In this document: positions 1 to 9,617 of the stretch, in pieces
How the letters are laid out: the number at the start of each line of letters is the position of its first letter
Position numbering within the stretch: the stretch's first letter is position 1
NCBI GenBank assembly: GCA_016648135.1
Contig: JADDOH010023653.1
Span: forward strand, 454,109 to 518,108
Origin: Agrypnia vestita
Taxonomy: Eukaryota > Arthropoda > Insecta > Trichoptera > Phryganeidae
Reading direction: 5' to 3'
Length of the DNA stretch: 64,000 bases
Position numbers and translations under genes: made by a program
The notes under the pieces: model-generated
What the model was told of the DNA's origin: nothing
Database searches by the model: none
The model's input: the letters and a program-made list of their open reading frames with translations, nothing else

Positions 1-85
1 GTTCGTGATAACTATAAGTTCTTTTTAGAAGCAGTGTTCGATTTGATTGCATAATAACACGTCATATAGCGATTTCAAATACTAG
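1..85 (+). repeat. Dispersed repeat, partial copy at window edge
   Basis: The first bases resemble 13396-13482 in the same orientation; both contain AAGTTCTTTT and AGAAGCAGTGTT followed by an ATT..ATAATAA..CGT stretch. The copy is cut by the window edge. I cannot name the family. Confidence 0.45.
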
Positions 86-1404
86 CCTTAATTCGCCTTA
101 CGGCTTGATGTTTTATTTTCAACGTACCTGTATCCAACTTTATGATTTATTTCACTTGTTTTCACCCAACAAATTTGTTCCACAGATCTAGTCAAGTCGA
201 GAAAAAACTCGTCCTGAACTATGTATCTTGACTCATCTCTATGTCTGCGAGTTTTTTGTAGTAGACAAGTAAATTTTTCGTGGAATAGCGTGTTTCTTCA
301 AAAGGTCCAATGTCAGGTGAGAACTGCGCGCACATCCCTTACAGAAATGACATTTTTTTCAAATTCCATTCAAAACTTTTTGTGTGAATTCTATTTCTCT
401 CTTCAATGATGATTTTCTTCTGTCAAATCATAATGATTATGTTGAGTACATGTGTTCTTTCAATCTATTATTTTTATATGAATAACCGAGTTCAACAATC
501 ACACTAATTAAATCCGTTTCTATTTACATGAATTAGTTTATAGTAATTTAAAATATGTTATCTATACGTAATATGTAATCTAGACGCACAAAATGAGTTA
601 TTAAAATACTACTATAGTTTCGAGAGGAGCAGTCCCTCTCATTATCAGGTATAGATAATAACTAACTTAAACACAAAATTTATCAATCTAGTCGGGTAGG
701 TAAGGGGGGCGCGCGGTGGGGAATGGTATTTTTTTTCCCGAAAAGCAGTAGGAATGGTGAAGTGGACTGAAATGTGATATTATTTATTAATGTGTTTCTA
801 GAATTCATTTTTTTAGGATTTCAACGGTTTTCAAACTATTTATTTTCCATCCTCTATCAGGAACCGATTGGAGTAATTTTAATTTGTAAGTATCGAATTA
901 AAATTATTCAATCGAACTAAAATGACTGTACAAATGAATATAATAAATAAGTAAAATAAAGTAAAAATATTAATATTCAACGAATTTATTTGCTTTTAAA
1001 GTGTTCCTATACTTTAGTGCTCTAAATGTTTTTCCTTTATTTTTTCCACGATATTTTGACACAAAAATCCAAGATATATTTGTGCAATAATTTTTTTCTC
1101 TTTAGTAATTGAAGTGCCGTTGCCTCACTTTATTAATCAATTTACGTGCCTTGTAAAATGTTGTAGAAACTTGTAGGTGGATTTAAAAATTTTCTTTATA
1201 TTTTATAAAATCTTCATTAAATTGTTATCTTTTATTAAGTTGCGTTATAAAATAAATCGTTTTCACAAATAATCATAGAGAAATGAACCAACCATTTTCA
1301 ATTGCATTTTACAACTTTCATGAAAATATGTACAGTCATTCCCCACCACACTCCTCGACATCCCATCCATCTCCAGCCTGGATATATAAGGTCTTTACTC
1401 TTTA
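86..1404. other. No gene seen
   Basis: AT-rich sequence with no convincing reading frame. A short segment at 600-660 with AGGAGCAGTC and CTCTC resembles part of the foldback element at 19962-20370. A CATCCCATCCATC motif near 1360 resembles a motif in the repeats at 48270 and 54175. Confidence 0.5.
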
Positions 1405-1735
1405 ACTCTCTGAGTTTTAAATTTGCGAAGTTCATTTATACCTTTGCTATAGAAATTCTGGGAACCTAAATCGATGAATTCTTTAACTGCATTTTTCACC
1501 GCCTCATTGGAGGTGAAATTTTTTCCCTTGTAATAAGTATCCAAATTCCTAAAAAAATAGAAATCAATACGTGCAAGGTCTGGTGAGTAAAATAGATAAC
1601 GGAGAGTTTCCAGTCAAAGCTCCTGTAATTTAAAGACGGTCCGTTGTGCAGTGTGTGGATGAGCTTTGTATTGTGGAGAAGTAGTGGACTAGAGCAATTG
1701 ATAAGTCTCGGTTGTTTTTAATTTTTCATTAATCT
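1405..1735 (-). pseudogene. Mariner transposase relic, C-terminal part
   Basis: Read on the minus strand, this segment gives a degraded mariner transposase C-terminus. The family signature YSPDLAPxD survives as FYSPDLARIDF, followed by FFRNLD, a K-rich stretch and a FID..SKGI-like end, in the same order as the two better mariners at 3.9-6.3 kb. Upstream PHTAQ is visible, but the DNA motif carrying the second catalytic Asp is lost and there are at least two in-frame stops. No terminal inverted repeats are visible, so only a fragment remains. It is clearly more divergent than the other two copies and is an older or different mariner lineage. It cannot encode an active enzyme. Confidence 0.8.
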
Positions 1736-3182
1736 TAACATTCATAAATCTTACATAAAAAAAAAGAACGTAAATCGAATAATATTTAAGGAATTCGGAA
1801 TTAATTTGTACCTAATTACAATTACAAATGTAATTTTAGGTTTCTGCATGGCTCTTTTCTCGCAAAACCGTCAAAGGAGACGACCAAAATTCCAGGTGAA
1901 ATTGTCCTTAAAAATATGCAGCTTCGTTTGTTTGTATCACAGCTGTTGGCAAGGCTGAGATCAAAAGGACCCTTTGTAAAGAGCTATTTTCCATTACCCG
2001 TCACATTATCATCTCTTGTTATCCGTCTACACGATTCAAGTTACCGACTTTTATCAGTTTACGTGGATAAAGTAAAAGGTTCTTAATAATTTTCTGAATG
2101 CAGAAGGCCTGATACACACATAAACATACCTTTATTACAAAATGTCTGCGGAAATTTTGGGGTGACATGTCTGCTTATGGGATTTGCCACCTCTTCAAGC
2201 ACTTCCTCTGAAGACGGGTATATTATTAGCGATAATTACTTATAAGTAATGACAAATTATTTGTATGAGGTCAAGAACCCAACTTGTTACTCCTTTAATA
2301 CAAGCAAACGTTTTTTTATTTCCTTTTACATATTTATATTTGGGATTGCGAAATACGAGTATTTAAGAAAGTTTACAAGTCAAAAAGTGAACATTGTATT
2401 CCTTACAACCTGATTTAATTCATTGTTTTATTACATTTTTGTTTTATTGTTTCAGGTATGAAGATACTCTTTCAACTTCCAGATTCTTAAAAGTTTATGT
2501 AAGTATTTACTTTAAAAAATTTATAGCCTTTTTCTAGTTTGCTTGAACTTTTACGGTTTATTACATAATTATTACCGACAAAAAAGAATCAAACGCACTT
2601 TTCAAGCCACGTAAATTGATTAATAAATTGAAGAAACGGCACTTAAATTACTCGCTCTTAAATCTAATAAAAAATGATGAGAGCTGTTTTTAAAGTAGAT
2701 ATTGAACATTCTGTTTATATGGCTATTAGATACTCTGGGGTGAATTTGGAACCCATATCTTCACAAAAATGCCTCCAAGACATTGGGCGCACGGCCAAAA
2801 TATCGATGGATATTTTTCATAACATCAACGTTTCAGTGAGAAATTATTGCTTTGAGACTCTTGTGCCTTTTATTACTTTTGGCATTACTTTATACTCTTC
2901 AATTTTATGTTTGTTAGCATTTAATCTAAGTGGCTCATTTTTTTGACATTTTATTCTCATTTCACGACTGAACGTGCAAATGGAAGACATTAAAAATGTA
3001 ATTTAAAAATGTTAAGTTACAAAAAAAAATTATGATTATCTTACTTATTTATTTAATGAACAAAAATTAATTACGTAACATGTTTCGCAACCATAAAGGG
3101 ACCCAAATTTTTTTCCGAAAATGAACAACAACGATACACAAAATAAACAAGAGAAAAAATCGAGGAAAACATAAATATTAAT
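1736..3182. other. No gene established; weak splice-like signals
   Basis: Mostly AT-rich. Two short stretches, 1840-1895 and 2456-2498, sit between acceptor-like TTTAG or TTTCAG and donor-like GTGAAA or GTAAGTA signals, with compatible phases. They are too short for a call. A 90-codon open frame at 2674-2946 shows no recognisable domain and is probably chance. Confidence 0.3.
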
Positions 3183-3503
3183 AAAAAACTAACCCATAAA
3201 AAACAAGTTTTTACAATACTCCCTTTCTCATTTTTGGGTTTCGTCTCTACCAGATGCGTCGGAGTATTTTCATACAACTTACTGAGCTGTATGAAAAAAC
3301 CATTAATAATTTGAAAAATCCAAAATTATGCCATAATTATTAATTATTTTAACGAAAATTTGATAGATCTTCTTGATCGTCGTCACAAGTCTGCTTGCAA
3401 AGTTTTAGCTTGATTGGATCACGGGAAACGGGTTAAAAATCGATCCAAAGTTTTTTCGTCAGACAAGCAAGCAATCAGACGCCACGAGTTAAAATAAAGG
3501 GAT
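3183..3503 (+). repeat. Family A repeat, copy 1
   Basis: First of six copies of a roughly 0.3-0.38 kb repeat. It starts AAAAAACTAACCCATAAAAA, soon carries ACTCCCTTTCTCAT, and ends with GACGCCACGAGTTAA and AAAGGGA. The decamer ACTCCCTTTC near the left end is the inverse of AAAGGGAGT at the right end, so a short terminal inverted repeat is likely. No coding capacity. Class unknown; a non-autonomous DNA element is possible. Confidence 0.75.
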
Positions 3504-3894
3504 TAAAAAACTAACCTATAAAAACCAAGTTTTTATTATACTCCCTTTCTCATTTACTAGTGGAAACTGGTTTGGCGCTTAACCTATGCGTTGGGCTTCG
3601 GTCAAGCGATACTACTAAAGGGAGAAATAAAAAATTTCCAAAAATCCAAAATTTTACTATAATCAGGTTCCAGACGCGTCGCAGTCTTACTAAGTTGTTG
3701 AAATGATAGTTGTATGAAAAAAACATTAAAGATATCTAAAAATCTAAAAGTATACTATAAATATTAATATTGTTAACGAAAAATCGCCACGAGTCTGTTT
3801 GCAAAGTTTCAGCTCAATTGGATCACGGGAAAAGGGAAAAAAATCGATCCAAAGGTTTTGCGTCAACCAGACAGACAGACGCCACTAGTTAATA
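3504..3894 (+). repeat. Family A repeat, copy 2, interrupted by mariner
   Basis: Tandem with copy 1. The sequence runs to GCCACTAGTTAATA, where mariner copy 1 interrupts it. The missing end, TAAAGGGAGTA, continues at 5143 beyond the mariner. An inner inverted repeat (ACTCCCTTTCTCAT near 3540 and AAAGGGAG near 3620) encloses about 75 bp. Confidence 0.75.
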
Positions 3895-5140
3895 TTAGGT
3901 CCTTACATATGAAATTGGCGTTTAGTATGGGAGGAACATAAAGCCGATTTTTTTTTATTATAATATATTTATTTAATCAAAGTATGTACCATTGCTATCT
4001 ATGCACTTTTGCCATCTCATAGGTAGTTCATCGATCCCTTTACTAAAAACCATTCGGACGGGAATCAATAAAATCTTTGAAGGCGGTTTGGACTGCCCCA
4101 TCGGAGTTGAATTTTTTCCTTTGCAAGAAGTTATCCAAATTTCGAAAAAAATGATAATCTGTTGGGGCAAGGTCAGGAGAGTACGGTGGATGTCTTAGAC
4201 ATTCCAATTGAAGCTCCTCTAATTTCATGATGCAGCAGTGGCCTAGAGCGATTAACCAGCCTCGGTTGTTTAGCAGCTAGCTTTTCCATCATGGTTTGCA
4301 GTTGCTGACAATAGACATCTGCCGTAATCGTCTGGCCAGATTTAAGAAAACTGTAGTGAACGACACCAGCACTAGTCCACCAAACGCTCACAAGTAACTT
4401 TTTTGGAGTCAATTTTCGCTTGGGGCATGGTTTGGCTGGTTCGGCAGGGTTCAGCCATTGCGATGAGTGCTTCCGATTATCGTACAGGATCCACTTTTCA
4501 TCACAGGTAATGATTCGATTTAAAATCCCTTCATTATTGTGCCGGTTGAGTAATGCAACGCAGCAGTCAACGCGCGTTTGTTGATTTGCTTCACTCAATT
4601 CGTGAGGTACCCACCTTTCAAGCTTTTTCACCTTACCAATTTGCTTCAAGTGGATTAAAACAGTTTTATCACTAACACCGCAGCCTGCAGCTAACTCGGA
4701 TGTGGTTTGCGATGGATCCGCTTCCACAATAGCCTTCAATTCTTCATTATCAACTTTGGTCTCCGGCCGTCCACGGGGCTTGTTCTGCAGGTCGAAATTT
4801 CCAGAACGAAAACGTTGGAACCAAAAACGCACTGTGTTTTCTTTTGCGGCACCGTCGCCATACACATCATTAATCCTTCGAGCCGTTTTTGCAGCACTGG
4901 TGCCACGGTGGAACTCGTACTCGTAAATAACGCGATATTTCAAGTTTTTCATTTTGTAAACTGAGTGACGCTAAGAAAAAAACAATTGAGGAAAAAACAA
5001 ATGAATTATAATTTTCAAAACACAAATACATGAGTAAATAGCTGTATAAATTTGAATTTGGAATTCCTAACCAAAGAGAAGATATTTGAGATCAAATTTG
5101 CCAGTACGGCAAAACGCCAATTTCATATGTAAGGACCTAA
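3895..5140 (-). mobile_element. Mariner element, copy 1 (cecropia-like), nearly full length
   Basis: A 1,246-bp Tc1/mariner element. The left end begins TTAGGTCCTTACATATGAAA and the right end is its inverse, giving inverted repeats of about 28 bp. TA dinucleotides at 3893-3894 and 5141-5142 form the expected target-site duplication. Removing the element restores the normal end of a family A repeat, which supports the boundaries. The length is close to the usual 1.3 kb for mariner. The transposase lies on the minus strand. Cecropia-subfamily assignment is inferred from the protein, not tested. Confidence 0.95.
3973..4952 (-). pseudogene. Mariner transposase, copy 1, inactivated
   Basis: DDD transposase that would cut and paste the mariner in the nucleus. 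The start is an ATG at 4952 (MKNLKYRVIYEY). The N-terminal helix-turn-helix region runs through residues 1-110 (WFQRFRSGNFDL, GRPETKVDNEEL), then the family signature WVPHEL, then CDEKWILYDN with the first catalytic Asp. Near 4228 a 38-nt deletion relative to copy 2 removes HDNARPHTAQ, hence the second catalytic Asp, and shifts the frame. The rest continues in other frames with YSPDLAPTD (third Asp) and the end SNGTYFD. A mutated but recently active copy. Confidence 0.93.
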
Positions 5141-5173
5141 TATAAAGGGAGTAAAAATATATCGCATTAAATA

Positions 5174-6280
5174 TTAGGTCCTTACATATGAAATTGACGT
5201 TTAGTATGGGAGGAACATAAAGTCGATTTTTTTTTATTATAATATATTTATTTAATCAAAGTATGTACCATTGCTATCTATGCACTTTTGCCATCTCATA
5301 GGTAGTTCATCGATCCCTTTACTAAAAAAACCATTCGGAAAGGAATCAATAAAATCTTTGAAGGCGGTTTGGACTGCCCCATCGGAGTTGAATTTTGTCC
5401 TTTGCAAGAAGTTATCCAAATTTCGAAAAAAATGGTAATCTGGTGGGGCAAGGTCCGGAGAGTACGGTGGATGTCTTAGACATTCCAATTGAAGCTCCTC
5501 TAATTTGGTAGCCGTCTGTTGTGCAGTGTGTGGTCTAGCGTTATCATGAAGCAGCAGTGGCCTAGAGCGATTAACCAGCCTCGGTTGGTTAGCAGCTAGC
5601 TTTTCCATCATGGTTTGGCAGTTGTGACAATAGGAAATTAGTATGCCGTAATCGTCTGGCCAGATTAAGAAGCTGTAGTGAACGACATCCAGCACTAGTC
5701 CACCAACGTACAAGTACTCGCGTTTGTTGATTGCTCACCTCAATTCGGAGGTACCCCCTTAAAGCTTTTTCACTTAACAATTTGCTTCAGTGGATTAAAA
5801 CAGTTTTATCACTAACACCGCAGCCTGTAGCTAACTCGGATGTGGTTTGCGATGGATTCCGCTTCCACAATAGCCTTCAATTCTTCATTATCAACTTTGG
5901 TCTCCGGCCGTCCACGGGGCTGTTCTGCAGGTCGAAATTTCCAGAACGAAAACGTTGGAACCAAAAACGCACTGTGTTTTCTTTTGCGGCACCGTCGCCA
6001 TACACATCATTAATCCTTCGAGCCGTTTCTGCAGCACTGGTGCCACGGTGGAACTCGTACTCGTAAATAACGCGATATTTCAAGTTTTTCATTTTGTAAA
6101 CTGAGTCTCGCAAAGAAAAAAACAATTGAGGAAAAAACAAATGAATTATAATTTTCAAAACACAAATACATGAGTAAACAGCTGTAAAAATTTGGATTTG
6201 GAATTCCTAACCAAAGAGAAGATATTTGAGATCAAATTTGCCAGTACGGTAAAACGTCAATTTCATATGTAAGGACCTAA
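5174..6280 (-). mobile_element. Mariner element, copy 2, internally deleted
   Basis: A 1,107-bp mariner with the same inverted repeats as copy 1 and TA at 5172-5173 and 6281-6282. It lies 33 bp from copy 1, in the same orientation, and differs by small substitutions plus a deletion of roughly 190 bp near 5705-5760. The two copies are close relatives; the spacing gives no direct evidence of one replicating from the other. Confidence 0.94.
5252..6092 (-). pseudogene. Mariner transposase, copy 2, inactivated
   Basis: Starts at an ATG at 6092 with the same N-terminus as copy 1 (MKNLKYRVIYEY, WFQRFRSGNFDL). A one-base loss near 5920 and others around 5640-5860 break the frame. The segment with CDEKW, carrying the first catalytic Asp, is deleted. 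The C-terminal half is open from about 5630 down to 5252 and keeps LLLHDNARPHTAQ and YSPDLAPPD. By counting, these two Asp residues are separated by 34 residues, the DD34D spacing of classical mariners. It cannot encode an active enzyme. Confidence 0.92.
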
Positions 6281-7674
6281 TATGATAGAGCAGCGGTGTT
6301 TGAATTATTTGTTATGAATGAAAAAGTATCGTACCCCCTAAATTATTGCAGAATTTGTGTTGCAGAAAAAGTGTCGCGCGACTAATACAACTTCACAACT
6401 TTGCTAGAGGCATAATTGGCAACCATACATTTTTACTATAATCATACAAGGGGTACATTAAGTATCACCGTCTCATATCTATCAGTCTTTTTATTTGATC
6501 TTTCTCCGTCTTGGCTTTTAGTCGTTCATTCTGTCATTACCTCATTTTATATGTTGCTTTAATGAACCTTCCTCCAGTATTTCACTCTGTCATATCCTCA
6601 TATCATATCACTCGACTTTCATCTATAATATATCAGTTTCTAATCATCGTAATATTCTAAAATCTACCAATCGCCCCTTTTCTAACCTGTTACCTTTCAA
6701 AAATGTAATTATCAAAATTAAAATGAAATTTAACATTGATATTATTCGAGCAGTATGATTTAACTGACAACCTTTAACCATACAAAAGTTCAAAATTAGT
6801 CTTCATGAGCATGTTTTCGTCCTACAATCTGACATGACATCAATGGACACGCCAACAATGCACCGTACTTTCTAGACTCGTACCTTCTTCAATGTGATAC
6901 CACACTTCAATATCCCATACCCACCGAGATATTGTGCTGCGTCTGCTGGCCGACAAAGAAACCACCGATTGCCATTGTGTGTCAGTCAAGCTCCGCCTCT
7001 AAAGTCAAGGAGGGACACTACATACTTGCAACCACTTTGAACTTGTGAGGCGTGCATTCATACGCTCGAAGAAATTTCGGAAGCAATATAACATGCGACG
7101 ACGATTTTTATTAAAAGTGCGAAATATTTTTTAAACTAACCTTACACATACATCATTTCATACCAGAGATAAGCAGAATAATAACTAGTGTCCCGAAACT
7201 CTCTTGTCTGAAAATAATCAGTTTAACTTCGTAGCTTCTTTAAAAATGATAATAATAACAAAGAAAAACTTTTTTTATTAAATCCTTACATTATTTACAT
7301 TTATTTAAGGTTGAATTTTACTAAGCCTGTCTCACTAGAAAACTATATTGAAATAAGCTACCCGTGAGTACTTTTTTTAATGATTTTTTAAATGGAAATA
7401 TAAATGTTTGTGATAATTTATATAGCGCCGTTTTTACGTGAAAGACGCTTTAAGGGCGCTTTATAGATGCGACGCGACATCCCGAATAAATAAGTTTGTA
7501 GGCTATTCTTGAAAGATATCTGATTTCTAATGTATGTCTAAAAAATAATGTCTCAAGTAAAAAAAACTATAAATATCTTCATAAACTTACATAAAAAATT
7601 CTGTGGTACATTTCTCATCATATCGTTTTATCTTAATGTAATGGATAAAGTAGACTTCGCAATTTAACTGTCGA
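6281..7674. other. No gene seen
   Basis: About 1.4 kb without a recognisable gene. A slightly GC-richer patch near 6840-7070 shows no domain in any frame. Confidence 0.4.
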
Positions 7675-7824
7675 TTAATGTGATGTGTAAAGAACTAAAG
7701 GAATTTGTCTTGTTGAGACACTCTCTACCCGAGTACCTGCTATAGTTGGTCGAGAATTTGAGCCTCGATCCAGGAAGCCATCTAGCGCGTTTAGCTCAGT
7801 TATAAAATAATTTTCACGTGTCAT
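7675..7824 (-). other. tRNA-like SINE head or short 5' coding frame (ambiguous)
   Basis: On the minus strand a 49-codon frame starts with MTRENYFITELNALDGF and ends at TAA. The same stretch has tRNA-like promoter boxes: GAGCTAAACGCGC, and GGCTCAAATTC resembling a Pol III B box. AACTGAGCTAAACGC also occurs in the SINE at 19.6 kb. A SINE fragment is the likelier reading. A Gag N-terminus downstream of the promoter block at 8.3 kb is the alternative. Confidence 0.3.
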
Positions 7825-8107
7825 GGCTGAAGGAGGAATTAATGAAATTCTGGAATTAAATAATGGATTTATTAAATACTGATTAATTCATTAAAGAAAC
7901 GTACAAAGTCGCTTAATACTATTAAATATAACTCTATTCTTTAAATTAACTATTTCGTAACTTTATCAAGTAACTTCAACACTTTATTTATTATTCACTA
8001 GAACAATCCATCCAATTTTAGCACGTATTATTTATTATTCGCTCAGGTTTATTTCGCTACAAAAATTTCCAGAATATTCGCTAATATCGCACAAGGGTAA
8101 GTACTTC
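7825..8107. other. AT-rich, downstream of the minus-strand promoter block
   Basis: No gene. On the minus strand this would be leader sequence after the promoter at 8.3 kb; it contains several AATAAA-type hexamers. Confidence 0.3.
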
Positions 8108-8203
8108 TTTATTATTATCTCTCGCTTAGTTCACACGCCTTTATTATTATCTCTCGCTTAGTTCACACGCCTTTATTATTATCTCTCGCTTAGTTCACAC
8201 ACG
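8108..8203. repeat. Three 32-bp tandem repeats
   Basis: Units begin at 8108, 8140 and 8172. Each reads TTTATTATTATCTCTCGCTT and then AGTTCACACGCC; the last is slightly changed at its end. On the minus strand the unit contains GTGAACTAAGCGAGAG and would lie in the leader of a transcript from the heat-shock-like promoter. Confidence 0.9.
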
Positions 8204-8298
8204 TGATGGTAACACTGTTTTCGCTTCAAGATTCGCCGCTAGAGCCACGTCGTAGGAAACGTCAAAATAACAATGACCTTCCGCGGCCTGGATCCGTT

Positions 8299-8454
8299 TA
8301 TTTATACCCGACAACGTTGGATTTTCGAACCTTCGAGAATTCTCTAATATTTGGTAGACTTTTCTAGTGTTTACTCGCAAGTTTTCGTAACTTCCAAATG
8401 TTTCTGGAAAGTTGCAGACGTCTCTCGAAAGCTAGAGGTAATTCTAGACCCTTC
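8299..8454 (-). promoter_or_regulatory. Heat-shock-type promoter block (TATA plus three HSE arrays)
   Basis: Read on the minus strand, TATAAATA lies at 8306-8299. Sixteen bases upstream, at 8322-8339, is a phased heat-shock element of alternating TTC and GAA triplets every 5 bp (TTC-GA-nnn pattern, three perfect triplets). A second array at 8382-8409 has six phased triplets, three of them perfect, and a third at 8442-8454 has TTC-nn-GAC-nn-TTC. This is the architecture of insect hsp70 promoters bound by HSF. Transcription would start near 8270 and run toward lower coordinates. No heat-shock protein frame follows. A captured hsp promoter or the U3 region of an LTR starting TGTAACGAGG at 8524 are both possible. 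Confidence 0.6.
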
Positions 8455-8524
8455 TAAAGTATTGTATCAACTTCAAACAACTGTCACTTGACAGAAGCGC
8501 GTGATTCTTTTTAGCCTCGTTACA

Positions 8525-9357
8525 ATAATAACAATATTTACGTGACATGTGTTTCGTCTACGTATCTAAATTTAAAAAAACATAATTTAATCTTGAACTT
8601 GTTATTTTTTGACGTGATACTTTTTATTTATGCAAAATAATAAAATACTTTTACTGCTTCCAATAAGAATACTCTCCTAAGAGAAGGAAAATAAATTTAT
8701 TGATTATACTTTCTCAATATATCTCTTAACAAAACCAATAATTTAAATATAAATGCTATACGTTTAGATTGTAGGTACCTATTTATCATCAATATTTTAT
8801 AATATAAACCACCAAGATACGAAAATATTAAGTTTGTTTTAATACAATTAAAATATCTCAGCCAAAAGATTTTTGACCTCCAAGCTTTTCCCATGCTGAG
8901 TACGAGAACTTAATATTTTATTTGAAAGCAACTCGCCCTGAAAAAGGAAAGCTGTGGATTTAGCTTCCTAAGTAAAGTAGATGTTTCTACATGTGATATT
9001 AATGAATCGAATGATAAATGGTTTTTGTATCTCTCCATTATGCAAGCAGCCTTTTTTGTTGCGTTATTTTGTAATTTTCCGCTACAGTGAAACGAATCAT
9101 CTTTTATGTAATACCTACACATATTCATCTTAATAAAACCTTATATTCGTTGCGTGAAAAACAACTGCGTTTATTTGTTATTCTTGTATTATTTGATACC
9201 AAAATTTATTCAAAGGCCATACAAAGCATTCATTGTGAATATTATATTGAAAATTAAACCAATATTTTTCGATGTAATATAGAATTAAAGAAATCAGCGA
9301 GAAATTTTGTCTTACTTCATAAAAATACATTTAGAATGTATATTTTGCTAAATTTCT
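8525..9357. other. No gene seen
   Basis: AT-rich; only short chance reading frames. Confidence 0.4.
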
Positions 9358-9379
9358 TATTATATATATATATATATTT
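9358..9379. repeat. (TA)n microsatellite
   Basis: Uninterrupted alternating TA run just before a GC-rich segment. Confidence 0.9.
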
Positions 9380-9382
9380 ATG

Positions 9383-9617
9383 GCGCGCGCAGGGCGGCAC
9401 AGAGGGGGGGGAGGCAGACGAGCTCGCAGACGAATGATCGGGCCCTTGCTATAGGTAGATCAGGTGTTTTAAGATATAAGAAGTTAATAAACTAGTAGCC
9501 TATGGACGCGGAGTTTCTTTATTACCGAGCCGTATCCAGTGTACTAGGAGAGTATCGAGATACATCGATACTTATGTCGGCTTACCACACCGCACCGTCT
9601 AGAAGGCATAAACCTTA
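9383..9617 (+). mobile_element. Possible LTR fragment
   Basis: A GC-richer segment that stands out from its AT-rich flanks, with AATAAA near 9488 and an end CTTACA at 9617. It resembles the 3' part of an LTR, but no partner copy, primer-binding site or target duplication is visible. Confidence 0.2.

Noticed and set aside
2674..2946. 90-codon open frame on the plus strand
   Set aside because: No domain, no plausible start context or splice pattern, hydrophobic low-complexity end; likely chance in AT-rich DNA.
8195..8380. 61-codon frame on the minus strand
   Set aside because: It spans the TATA box and the first heat-shock element, so it is promoter sequence, not coding.
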